Positions 1 through 6,073 of a DNA stretch of 7,225 nucleotides are shown one piece after another (position 1 is the first letter of the stretch; each line of letters starts with the position of its first letter). The translations under genes and the position numbers were made by a program. The notes beneath the pieces were generated by a model. That model worked only from the letters and a program-made list of their open reading frames with translations, did not search any database and was not told the DNA's origin. This DNA is from Candidatus Zipacnadia bacterium (GTDB taxonomy: Bacteria > Armatimonadota > UBA5377 > JALGUK01). The stretch covers positions 1 through 7,225 of the forward strand of contig JALGUK010000093.1 of the NCBI GenBank assembly GCA_029820875.1. The letters are read 5' to 3'.

Positions 1-2
1 AG

Positions 3-2339
3 GCGACATATCTTTTCCCGCTGCCTGAGCAGGCGGCTATCTCCGAATTCGCCATGTTCACCAACGGCAAGCGCATAACCGGAACCATTCTCGACCGTGA
101 CGAGGCCCGCCGCATATATGAGGAGATTGTACGGCAAATGCGGGACCCGGCGCTGCTGGAGTATGTCGGGCGAGACCTCTTTCGGGCGAGGGTGTATCCC
201 GTGCCGGCCAATGGGGAAAAACGCATCCAGATGGAGTATTCTGAGGTGCTCAAGCTCGAGGGCGGTGTCTGCAAGTACGTTTATCCTCTGGACATCGAAA
301 AGTACTCCCCGAAACCGCTGCAGGAAGTGGCTATCAACGTTACGTTGCAGTCGAAGGTCCCGATTAAGGCGATTTATTCCCCGACTCATAAGATCGACGT
401 GCATCGCAAGGATGAATTCAATACCGTCGTCGGCTTCGAGGCGAAGGACGTCCGTCCGAACCAGGACTTCGTTCTGTACTATACCGTCAGTCGGAAGGAC
501 TTTGGGCTGAGCCTCATCACGCACCGCCCGCCCGATGAGGATGGCTTCTTCCTGATGCTCCTTGCGCCGAAGGAGGAACTGCAGGCGCAGGAGATTGCGG
601 CCAAGGACATAGTCTTCGTCTTTGATACGTCCGGCAGCATGGCCGGGGACAAGATCAAGCAAGCGCGGGACGCACTGCGGTTTTGCATAAACAGGCTCAA
701 CAAAGATGACCGGTTCAACATCGTCACATTCGCAAGCGCTGTCGAAGCGTTCGATGAAAACCTCGTCCCTGCGTCGTCGCAGAACATCAAGAGGGCGCTG
801 AATTTTATTGATGGAATCGAAGCCGCAGGAGCAACGGATATTGATTCCGCGCTGAAGACTGCCCTGGGTATGGCCAAGAGTGACCGACCGAGCATGATTT
901 TGTTCCTGACCGATGGCATGCCGACAGCCGGCGAGAAGGATGAGGCGAAAATCATCGAGAACGTCGCTCAGCGGAACGGCGGCAAGCCGCAACTGACCGA
1001 GGGTGTGGACGTGGTGGGGGAGACGGAGGACGGACAGGCGTTGGTCTCAGTCGCGCTCCGAGAAGCTGAGTTGACCGATGCGGTCGAGATGATTGCAAGG
1101 GCGGGCAATGTGGCGGTAATAATCCGCGGGGATGTCCGTGGGCGGAAAGTCACTGCGAAACTGGTCAATGTGCCCGTGGTCACGGCGCTCAAGTCGATTG
1201 CGGACCTGGCCGGCTGTCGCTTCGAGCAGCAGGACGGTACCGTCATACTGACGGCGATGCCGGAAGACCGCAAACGCCCATCGGAGAAAGAATTCGCTCG
1301 CGGTTTGGCCAAGCGGAAGGCGCGAATCTTCGTGTTCGGGGTCGGCCACGACGTGAACACGCACCTGCTTGACAGAATAGCCGGCGACAACGGGGGGACC
1401 TCGGACTATGTAGAACCGGGTGAAAGCATCGAGGCCGATGTCTCGTCCCTTTACACCAAGATAGCGCACCCTGTCCTTAGCAACATTTCCGTTGATTTCG
1501 GTGATATTACCGTCTATGATTATTACCCGCGCGAGCTGCCCGACCTTTTCAAGGGCGTCCAGCTCACGCTGCTCGGGCGTTACAAGGGCGATGGCGCTGC
1601 CGTCATAAAGCTTAGCGGCTACGTCGGCGCGCAGGAGAAGACGTTCGCATTCGATGCTGCATTCCCGAAGGAAGAGAAGGACAACTCATTCATCCCGCGA
1701 TTGTGGGCGACGCGCAAGATAGGTGTGCTGCTTGATGAGATTCGTCTCAACGGGGAAAGCAAGGAGCTGAGGGATTCCATCATCGCGCTCAGCACAAGAT
1801 ATGGCATCATGACTCCCTATACGTCGTTCCTTATTCAGGAGCGCAAGGACCTCGTAGCCGCACGGGCGCGCCGGAGTCTCGCGGAACGTGGAGGATTCGC
1901 GGGGCCGGCGCTTGGGTCCGCAAGCCCTGGTGTGGCGGCTGGACCGCCCGCACCGGTAGCGGCGATGCCGCAAGTAGCCACCGGCGGGAAGGCTGTTGAG
2001 GCGGCCAAGCATATCGGGAACCTGGTCCGCGCCGAGGAGGAGCTTGACTCAGCCGTTATGTCTCAGCCGGTAGTGGTGGTGGGCGGGAAGACATTCTACT
2101 TCGACGGCGAGACCTGGATTGATAACGACTTCGATGAGGCGTTGCCCGCCCACGAGATTCGGTATATGAGCGATGCCTATTTTGCCCTTCTGAACGTGCG
2201 CCCTGACTGGGGAAAGTTCCTCTCGCTCGGGGACAAAGTCGTATTTCGGATTGGCGATGAGGTAATCAAAATCGGCGATACGGGGAAGGAGAAGCTAACT
2301 GAGGAGGAGCTGCGCCAATTCACGCAACTTGGTAAGTAG
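3..2339 (+). CDS. VIT and vWA domain protein with STN-like insertion (5' partial)
   Basis: Residues are numbered from the ATG at 54, but that Met is internal. The frame is open to the window edge, and the upstream codons read ATYLFPLPEQAAISEFA, the typical middle of a VIT domain, so the true start and any signal peptide lie outside. VIT continues to about residue 150 (EARRIYEE, FRARVYPVP). The vWA domain starts near 185 with an intact MIDAS: DTSGS at 191-195, T261, and D287 in LTDG. It resumes at ARIFVFGVG (423-431) and HLLDRIAGDNGGTSDYVEPG. Residues about 308-420 are extra and contain an STN-like domain. A Gly/Ala/Pro linker (about 612-645) leads to the usual C-terminal region (GGKTFYFDGETWID, SDAYFALL). 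VIT-vWA proteins are usually exported or surface proteins binding partners through a metal at the MIDAS; the partner here is unknown. No membrane segment is seen in the visible part. Confidence 0.93.
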   Translation, partial: ATYLFPLPEQAAISEFAMFTNGKRITGTILDRDEARRIYEEIVRQMRDPALLEYVGRDLFRARVYPVPANGEKRIQMEYSEVLKLEGGVCKYVYPLDIEKYSPKPLQEVAINVTLQSKVPIKAIYSPTHKIDVHRKDEFNTVVGFEAKDVRPNQDFVLYYTVSRKDFGLSLITHRPPDEDGFFLMLLAPKEELQAQEIAAKDIVFVFDTSGSMAGDKIKQARDALRFCINRLNKDDRFNIVTFASAVEAFDENLVPASSQNIKRALNFIDGIEAAGATDIDSALKTALGMAKSDRPSMILFLTDGMPTAGEKDEAKIIENVAQRNGGKPQLTEGVDVVGETEDGQALVSVALREAELTDAVEMIARAGNVAVIIRGDVRGRKVTAKLVNVPVVTALKSIADLAGCRFEQQDGTVILTAMPEDRKRPSEKEFARGLAKRKARIFVFGVGHDVNTHLLDRIAGDNGGTSDYVEPGESIEADVSSLYTKIAHPVLSNISVDFGDITVYDYYPRELPDLFKGVQLTLLGRYKGDGAAVIKLSGYVGAQEKTFAFDAAFPKEEKDNSFIPRLWATRKIGVLLDEIRLNGESKELRDSIIALSTRYGIMTPYTSFLIQERKDLVAARARRSLAERGGFAGPALGSASPGVAAGPPAPVAAMPQVATGGKAVEAAKHIGNLVRAEEELDSAVMSQPVVVVGGKTFYFDGETWIDNDFDEALPAHEIRYMSDAYFALLNVRPDWGKFLSLGDKVVFRIGDEVIKIGDTGKEKLTEEELRQFTQLGK
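1038..1256 (+). other. STN/secretin N0-like domain inserted in the vWA domain
   Basis: Residues about 329-401 of the VIT/vWA protein (ATG at 54 as residue 1) follow the pattern of the secretin and TonB short N-terminal domain: a strand (LVSVALREAEL), a helix (TDAVEMIARAGN), a strand (VAVIIRG), then DVRGRKVTAKLVNVPVVTAL, which mirrors the secretin pattern of V-x-G-x-VT-x-x-L-x-x-VP-x-x-x-AL. It ends in LAGCRFEQQDGTVILT. The insertion lies between ENVAQRN and KARIFVFGVG, which are nearly adjacent in ordinary VIT/vWA proteins. The frame is kept on both sides. The assignment is by eye; the fold is likely, the function is not known. Confidence 0.68.
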
Positions 2340-2378
2340 CAGAGACCTGTACTGCTTATTGTATTGCCGAAAGAGAAG

Positions 2379-2399
2379 ACCGTCAGCGTCTTTGACGGT
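2379..2399. terminator. Hairpin between convergent genes, possible bidirectional terminator
   Basis: A perfect 7-bp inverted repeat, ACCGTCA and TGACGGT, surrounds a 7-base loop. It lies in the 142-base gap between the VIT/vWA gene (+) and the stress protein gene (-), which end towards each other. On the minus strand the stem is followed by a pyrimidine-rich run (CTTCTCTTTC); on the plus strand only by AGCCTTTC. A terminator role is inferred; the U tract is poor on both strands. Confidence 0.4.
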
Positions 2400-2481
2400 A
2401 GCCTTTCATCGTGTGACGCAATCGCGCGCGGAAGACTGGGCAGTTTGCGCTTAAACAGGGCCTTCGCAAGTGACTGAGCCG

Positions 2482-2928
2482 TTAGTTGTCAGGACTCTCC
2501 TCCACCGTTCTCACAAGCAACACAGGGCACTTCGCGCCTCGGAGCACACGGTCGGCGACACTTCCGTAGACCCACCGGCTGATCCCGGAACGACCGTGAG
2601 TATGCATGACTATCAGCCGGACGTCATGCTCGGCGGCGTAGTCAATGATGGTTTCAGCCGGCATCCCGATAGCTACCTCCGCCTGAACATCGAGCGACTC
2701 CGCCTCCAGCGACTCCTGAATCCGCCCCAGGTACTCTTCTGCCTCGGTGATTTGCGCTCGTTGAATGTCTATGGCCACAGGTTCGATCTCCGTCAGTGCA
2801 GGCGAGGGCATAACCACGCGCAACAGGAAAACCTTGCTGCCGAACTGCTTTGCGAGAGTCTTTGCGTGAGGCAGTGCTCTCTCAGCAAGTTCGGACCCGT
2901 CCAACGTGACAAGCACCTTGCTGTACAT
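2482..2928 (-). CDS. Universal stress protein, UspA family
   Basis: This is a single-domain Usp protein of 148 residues, a usual length. Usp proteins are cytoplasmic, form dimers, often bind ATP, and help survival under starvation or other stress. The start VLVTLDGSELAERAL contains the conserved Asp of the nucleotide pocket. Near the end is HTHGRSGISRWVYGSVADRV, followed by CPVLLVR. This matches the ATP-binding pattern G-2X-G-9X-G-(S/T), except that the first Gly is His; many relatives vary there. An ATG six bases upstream (2934) touches the GGAGGG directly, so the ATG at 2928, seven bases from GGAGG, is the better start and gives the common beginning MYSKVLV. The gene stands alone on its strand. 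A hairpin that may cover its ribosome binding site is described separately. Confidence 0.93.
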   Translation of the reverse strand: MYSKVLVTLDGSELAERALPHAKTLAKQFGSKVFLLRVVMPSPALTEIEPVAIDIQRAQITEAEEYLGRIQESLEAESLDVQAEVAIGMPAETIIDYAAEHDVRLIVMHTHGRSGISRWVYGSVADRVLRGAKCPVLLVRTVEESPDN

Positions 2929-2934
2929 AAGCAT

Positions 2935-2949
2935 CCCTCCATCATGGAG
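2935..2949 (-). promoter_or_regulatory. Ribosome binding site of the Usp gene inside a small hairpin
   Basis: On the minus strand the leader reads CTCCATGATGGAGGG before the start codon. CTCCA can pair with TGGAG, leaving a 3-base loop (TGA), and the right arm is part of the GGAGG Shine-Dalgarno sequence. The site is seen directly; control of translation by this short stem is inference. Confidence 0.35.
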
Positions 2950-3032
2950 TCTCGAATGCGCGGCTCATTTGCAGAACCACCCCGTCACCCAAGCTGGTTT
3001 TCCGCCGCGGCTCCAGAATCACCTGCTACCAG

Positions 3033-3050
3033 CCGATAAATCGGTATAAG
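3033..3050 (+). promoter_or_regulatory. Possible promoter and operator upstream of the RNase H-fold gene
   Basis: CCGAT-AA-ATCGG is a 5-bp inverted repeat touching TATAAG (3045-3050), a good -10 box candidate about 65 bases before the ATG at 3115. No convincing -35 box lies 16-18 bases upstream. The repeat could be an operator over the promoter. The rest of the 186-base gap to the stress protein gene shows no other clear element. Confidence 0.25.
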
Positions 3051-3114
3051 CTGAAGAGCATCAAGCACCTCGGGCGGACTATACGAGCGCCTGTTCTCAT
3101 TGGAGGCGAACGAT

Positions 3115-3594
3115 ATGAGGCTTCGCGGCGGTCTGAGGAGACTCGAATTCATAACGGCGTTCGTCGGCGCCTACGCAGATGAAACCCTAAATGCCGGTGG
3201 CATGGCCGTGGCTCTCAATCGCGGGGATGGCATTGCGATTAAGCACATATCGCGGGCTGTTTCGACCAAGGATGCGATTGAGGCGGTGTACGAGGGTGTA
3301 GTCACAGCATTGCGGGAGGCGAAGGCATTGGGCGCCCATCGTGTTGCGGTGTTCTGCGACAGCGAGGTCGTCATCGCCCACCTTAACGGCCGGCTGCCGG
3401 TTTCAAGGCGGCTTCAACGTCCGTTCATACAAGCTCGAAGGCTTATGAGCAAGTTCACATGGGCTGGGGTTCGCCCTGGTAACAGCCGTCACCTCAGGGA
3501 GGTGCAGCGAGCTGCCTTCGCCGCGGCTTCCAACGCGGCACGCAGGTTTCAGTGCGACCCGCACGCTGCCCTGCAACTCTCTTTCGCAGTCTAA
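3115..3594 (+). CDS. RNase H-fold (RVT_3-like) protein, probably not catalytic
   Basis: This 159-residue protein resembles the stand-alone RNase HI-like family. The best-kept part is YEGVVTALREAKALGAHRVA followed by VFCDSEVVIAHLNG, matching the family pattern Y-x-x-L-x-x-G-L-x-x-A-x-x-x-GA then GDS-x-x-V-x-x-x-LNG. RNase HI uses four acids. A gap-free match of FVGAYADETLNAGGMAVAL to the usual YVDGASRGNPGP region puts Gly18 at the first Asp. Val58 lies where the Glu of AEY is expected. Asp82 (CDS) is kept. The final Asp is not found after N123. Hydrolysis of RNA in hybrids therefore looks unlikely; a nucleic acid binding role is possible. A TTG at 3100 keeps the frame open, but GGAGG at 3102-3106 sits 8 bases before the ATG at 3115, which I take as the start. 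It is divergent from the stress protein gene and followed by a strong promoter, so it is probably a single-gene unit. Confidence 0.8.
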   Translation: MRLRGGLRRLEFITAFVGAYADETLNAGGMAVALNRGDGIAIKHISRAVSTKDAIEAVYEGVVTALREAKALGAHRVAVFCDSEVVIAHLNGRLPVSRRLQRPFIQARRLMSKFTWAGVRPGNSRHLREVQRAAFAAASNAARRFQCDPHAALQLSFAV

Positions 3595-3614
3595 AACGCC
3601 TCCGTTCAAGTTAA

Positions 3615-3643
3615 TTGACACCCTCCTGCGGCTGTGGTATCAT
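3615..3643 (+). promoter_or_regulatory. Strong sigma70-type promoter, TTGACA-N17-TATCAT
   Basis: A perfect -35 box TTGACA (3615-3620), a 17-base spacer, and TATCAT (3638-3643), five of six matches to the -10 consensus. Transcription would begin near 3650. It lies 21 bases after the RNase H-fold stop codon and drives the DnaA domain I-like gene and perhaps the amidohydrolase. A GTG at 3634 in the frame of the next gene falls inside the promoter and so cannot be its start. Confidence 0.75.
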
Positions 3644-3699
3644 CGCCCCATACCCATTTCCTGGTCGTCCAAGTATGTCACCCGCGGGGGGATGAAACT

Positions 3700-4344
3700 G
3701 TGGAGCACGGCGTAGATCTCGATACTATCTGGCGCAATCTGCAGGAGGAGGTGCATAAAGGGGAGATAAACCAGCCCCTGTGGGACGCTCTCCGGGTAGC
3801 GAGGCCGGTGGTGCTGGAGGACAATGTACTGGCGGTGGGCATCCCATCGGCTAATTATGGGCGTGCCAGCAGCTATCTGAAAACGGCTGTCACCAAGAAC
3901 AGGCTTGAGAAAATTCTGCGGCAATTGACCGGGAATCCGAAGATAACGCTCCAAGTGTTTGAGGGTACAGACCGAGAGAATTGGGAGCGGGCCAAAGCCG
4001 TAGCTCAGCATATGAGCGCTACGGTGGCCGCGAGGGCGCAAGCTCAGAGGGAGGTTACGGAGCTGGCTGCGGATTGGGACAGAATCGGCGAGCAGATTCA
4101 TTCCCTGTACGCATCCGTCGAGAATCGCCGGTTCGCCCAGGTAGCCGCGCAATTCATGCTGCAGGCGCTGGAAATGCTCGCGGACGCGGAGGAGCGTATC
4201 GTCGCGGCTGGCGGCGACCCGGAAGTCCATGTGCGTCGCCTGGGCCGGACACTGGATAAGATAGCATCTTACGTCGAGATGCCGGCTACGGCAGTGGGGC
4301 TGGAGTACCTGCGTATAAAAGAGCGCAGGCAGCGCTCGTCGTGA
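3700..4344 (+). CDS. DnaA domain I-like protein with helical C-terminus
   Basis: The protein has 214 residues from the GTG at 3700, which follows a GGGGGG run by 8 bases. Earlier in-frame GTG (3634) lies in the promoter. Residues about 7-90 resemble the N-terminal domain of the replication initiator DnaA: an initial helix with W11, then PLWDALRVARPVVLEDNVLAV and GIPSA, a helix, and the final LTGNPKITLQVFEGT. DnaA domain I binds partners such as the replicative helicase, but this protein lacks the AAA+ and DNA-binding domains. The sequence after W95 is predicted helical and rich in Ala, Glu and Arg (to about residue 210), partly like a coiled coil. I do not recognise that part. It could be a regulator or adaptor, or a KH-type nucleic acid binding fold, since DnaA domain I has that fold. 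The gene lies 87 bases before the amidohydrolase on the same strand. The domain match is by eye. Confidence 0.82.
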   Translation: MEHGVDLDTIWRNLQEEVHKGEINQPLWDALRVARPVVLEDNVLAVGIPSANYGRASSYLKTAVTKNRLEKILRQLTGNPKITLQVFEGTDRENWERAKAVAQHMSATVAARAQAQREVTELAADWDRIGEQIHSLYASVENRRFAQVAAQFMLQALEMLADAEERIVAAGGDPEVHVRRLGRTLDKIASYVEMPATAVGLEYLRIKERRQRSS

Positions 4345-4365
4345 GCGAAAACAGTGTTATCCCGA

Positions 4366-4411
4366 TTGCGCATCGCAACATTGAGCGTCGCCCACCCCAG
4401 GGGCGGCGCTC
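4366..4411 (+). promoter_or_regulatory. Two tandem hairpins between the DnaA-like gene and the amidohydrolase
   Basis: The first is TTGCG-CAT-CGCAA (4366-4378). The second has an 11-bp stem with one T-G wobble: arm GAGCGTCGCCC at 4383-4393, a 7-base loop, and arm GGGCGGCGCTC at 4401-4411. It ends 8 bases before the GGAGG (4420-4424) of the amidohydrolase. No T run follows, so a simple terminator is unlikely. It could set the ratio of the two genes by pausing, RNA processing or translation control; this is inference. Confidence 0.45.
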
Positions 4412-4431
4412 CAAGTATCGGAGGCATTCAA

Positions 4432-5844
4432 ATGGCCGCAAGCCCGAAGGCGGTAGACCTGCTCCTCAGCCACGGATGGATAATTACAATGGACTCGGAC
4501 CGGCGCATCATTTCGGACGGCAGCGTGGCCATCCGGGACGGGCGAATCACTGCCGTAGGGCCTCACCGTGGGGTCGCCTCGGCCGTTGAAGCCGCCGCCG
4601 AGCGTGACCTGCGTGGAGCGCTTGTGCATCCGGGGTTTGTGGACGCGCATGTGCACGTTACCTACCAACTCTGCCGTGGAATCCTGCCCGATGACTTCGA
4701 CGAACAGGCAATCTGGGACCGGTTTGAAATCCCGTTCCTCTCGAGCATAACGCCCGAAGAGGAGCACCTTGCGACACTCCTCGCCTGCATGGAAATGGCG
4801 CTGAACGGGACGACCCTCTTCGCCGACACCGGTGGCTCATTCGACCTGGAGGCGGCGGTGGACGCGATAGAGCAGGTCGGCCTTCGGGGAATAGTCGGTG
4901 AGGCGATGGAGGACGGCGGGCCGGACGGGAAACCGATGGGCATCGCGCGGCTTTACGACACCACTGAGAATTGTCTCGCTCGCCTGGAGAGTCAGCTTCA
5001 GCGCCACCCGCCTCGCACGGGTGCAAAGGCCTGGTGTGTGGTAGGACTCATCGGCATGGGCAGCGCGTCCGATGAGCTGCTAAGGGGAGCCAAGGCCCTT
5101 GCAGACCGCTACGGCGTACCGCTCAACATGCACCAGTCGTGGGGAGACGATGAGGTGCAGGCATCTATTGCGCGTTGCGGCGTCCGCCCGGTCGAGCATC
5201 TGGCAGAGCTGGGCGTTCTTGGGCCGAATGTAACTCTGGTGCATATGATCCACGTGGACGACCATGAAGCGGAACTTGTTGCCGAGTCAGGCACATGCGT
5301 GGTGCATTGCCCGGGTGCATCTGCGACTCATGGTAAGGGCGTTTCACATGTCGGGCGAATGCCGCAGATGATAAACTTGGGTGTTCCGGTGGCGCTCGGC
5401 TCTGATGCCTCGAACTATGCCAACGCCCTCGATATCGGCCAGATGGCCTACCTCGCCGCAACCCTCCACCGCGAAGCCAAACAGGAGCTTCCTTGCATTT
5501 CTGCCGAGACGGCCCTCGAGATGGCCACCATTCACGGCGCCCGCGTCCTCGGGATGGCCGAGGAGCTTGGCTCGCTCGAGGTCGGCAAGCGTGCGGACCT
5601 GGTCATCCATACGCTCGACGCCCCGGAGGCTCATCCGACGCTTGCTCCTGTCAGCAATCTCGTCTATTCCATGCGCTCGCAAACCGTAGATACGGTGCTG
5701 GTGGACGGGAAGCCGATTGTCAAGAGCGGCCGCCTCACACATGTTGACGAGGAAGAGGCGTACCTCAAGATTGAGCAGACTGCCCTGAAACTGGCCGAGC
5801 GAATCGGCCACCCGCTGTCTGCACGCTGGCCTGTTGTTCAATAG
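4432..5844 (+). CDS. ATZ/TRZ-type amidohydrolase (SAH/MTA or cytosine deaminase-like)
   Basis: This 470-residue enzyme belongs to the metal-dependent amidohydrolase superfamily, a usual length. Members remove amino or chloro groups from purines, pyrimidines or triazines (guanine, S-adenosylhomocysteine, cytosine, hydroxyatrazine). The N-terminal beta part (LLSHGWIITMD, IRDGRITAVG) leads to PGFVDAHVHV, with metal ligands H73 and H75. H234 lies in NMHQSW, H271 in LVHMIHVDDHEAEL, and the metal Asp is D325 in LGSDASNYANALD. The C-terminus (ATIHGARVLG, GSLEVGKRADLV, VDTVLVDGKPIV) is typical. Relatives carry Glu three residues after the third His (HxxE) as proton shuttle; here it is Trp237, so the substrate or mechanism may differ. 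The frame is open from a GTG at 4354, but GGAGG at 4420-4424 lies 7 bases before this ATG, so I chose 4432. The substrate cannot be read from the sequence. Confidence 0.92.
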   Translation: MAASPKAVDLLLSHGWIITMDSDRRIISDGSVAIRDGRITAVGPHRGVASAVEAAAERDLRGALVHPGFVDAHVHVTYQLCRGILPDDFDEQAIWDRFEIPFLSSITPEEEHLATLLACMEMALNGTTLFADTGGSFDLEAAVDAIEQVGLRGIVGEAMEDGGPDGKPMGIARLYDTTENCLARLESQLQRHPPRTGAKAWCVVGLIGMGSASDELLRGAKALADRYGVPLNMHQSWGDDEVQASIARCGVRPVEHLAELGVLGPNVTLVHMIHVDDHEAELVAESGTCVVHCPGASATHGKGVSHVGRMPQMINLGVPVALGSDASNYANALDIGQMAYLAATLHREAKQELPCISAETALEMATIHGARVLGMAEELGSLEVGKRADLVIHTLDAPEAHPTLAPVSNLVYSMRSQTVDTVLVDGKPIVKSGRLTHVDEEEAYLKIEQTALKLAERIGHPLSARWPVVQ

Positions 5845-5845
5845 A

Positions 5846-5873
5846 GCCGCTGGAGCGGCAGGCGTCCGGCTCC
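5846..5873 (+). repeat. Alternative hairpins just after the amidohydrolase stop
   Basis: GCCGCT (5846-5851) and AGCGGC (5854-5859) form a perfect but tight palindrome. The middle of it, GGAGCGG (5852-5858), can instead pair with CCGGCTCC (5866-5873) with one bulged G. The two structures exclude each other. No T run follows, so termination here is only possible. The sequence could also belong to a dispersed repeat. Confidence 0.35.
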
Positions 5874-5921
5874 TACGCTCAATCCGGCCAGATGAACTTC
5901 TAAAAAAGCAACTGCTCGCAT

Positions 5922-5949
5922 TGTCATTCTGAGCGCAGCGAAGAATCTG
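5922..5949. repeat. Dispersed intergenic repeat, TGTCATTCTGAGCG type
   Basis: The stretch TGTCATTCTGAGCGCAGC continues to GAAGAATCTG. I recall near-identical copies scattered between genes in many bacterial genomes, including Chloroflexota and metagenome assemblies, where spurious reading frames give peptides such as RFFAALRMT or LRCAQND. Both are produced here on the minus strand. ATTCT and AGAAT form short inverted ends. Only one copy is in the window; the multi-copy nature is from memory. Confidence 0.6.
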
Positions 5950-5974
5950 CCGTTGGGCGTACACAGAGTAGTGT

Positions 5975-6004
5975 GGGCGTCGGGGTGGGGAAGGTGGGCA
6001 GGGG
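5975..6004 (+). other. G-quadruplex-type run
   Basis: Five G tracts of 3-4 bases (5975-5977, 5982-5985, 5987-5990, 5996-5998, 6001-6004) are separated by loops of 4, 1, 5 and 2 bases, which fits the usual G3+N1-7 pattern. It sits about 70-100 bases before the regulator gene. Formation of a quadruplex in the cell is inference. Confidence 0.5.
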
Positions 6005-6007
6005 TAA

Positions 6008-6023
6008 AATTTTTGAAAAAATT
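6008..6023. repeat. A/T inverted repeat before the regulator gene
   Basis: AATTTTT (6008-6014) and AAAAATT (6017-6023) are perfect 7-base arms around GA, immediately after the G-rich run. It could be an upstream promoter element or an operator, for instance for autoregulation by the GntR protein, but no -35/-10 pair is convincing. TAAAAT (6060-6065) is a possible -10 box. Confidence 0.3.
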
Positions 6024-6042
6024 CTTTGAGAAGAAAGGAGAA

Positions 6043-6069
6043 ATGTCATCGGTCCAGAATAAAATATGA
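6043..6069 (+). CDS. Possible 8-codon upstream ORF (MSSVQNKI)
   Basis: The only good Shine-Dalgarno before the regulator, AAGGAG at 6035-6040, is followed two bases later by this ATG, which opens an 8-codon frame ending at TGA (6067-6069), four bases before the regulator ATG at 6074. It could couple translation of the regulator. The spacing is short and the frame is tiny, so this may be chance. Confidence 0.2.
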   Translation: MSSVQNKI

Positions 6070-6073
6070 TAAT

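Noticed and set aside
479..1469. Minus-strand frames of about 140-158 codons under the vWA region
   Set aside because: They are shadows of a well-supported coding frame and show no domain.
2470..3039. A 189-codon plus-strand frame opposite the stress protein gene
   Set aside because: It is antisense to a clear UspA-family gene, has no recognisable domain, and its composition is that of a shadow frame.
4341..4589. An 82-codon frame starting at GTG overlapping the DnaA-like stop
   Set aside because: It looks like a coupled start, but it runs out of frame into the amidohydrolase, is very rich in Arg, Pro and Gly, and has no family features.
5344..5964. A 206-codon minus-strand frame over the amidohydrolase end
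   Set aside because: It mirrors the codon pattern of the amidohydrolase and begins in the dispersed repeat, giving the artefact peptide LRCAQND.
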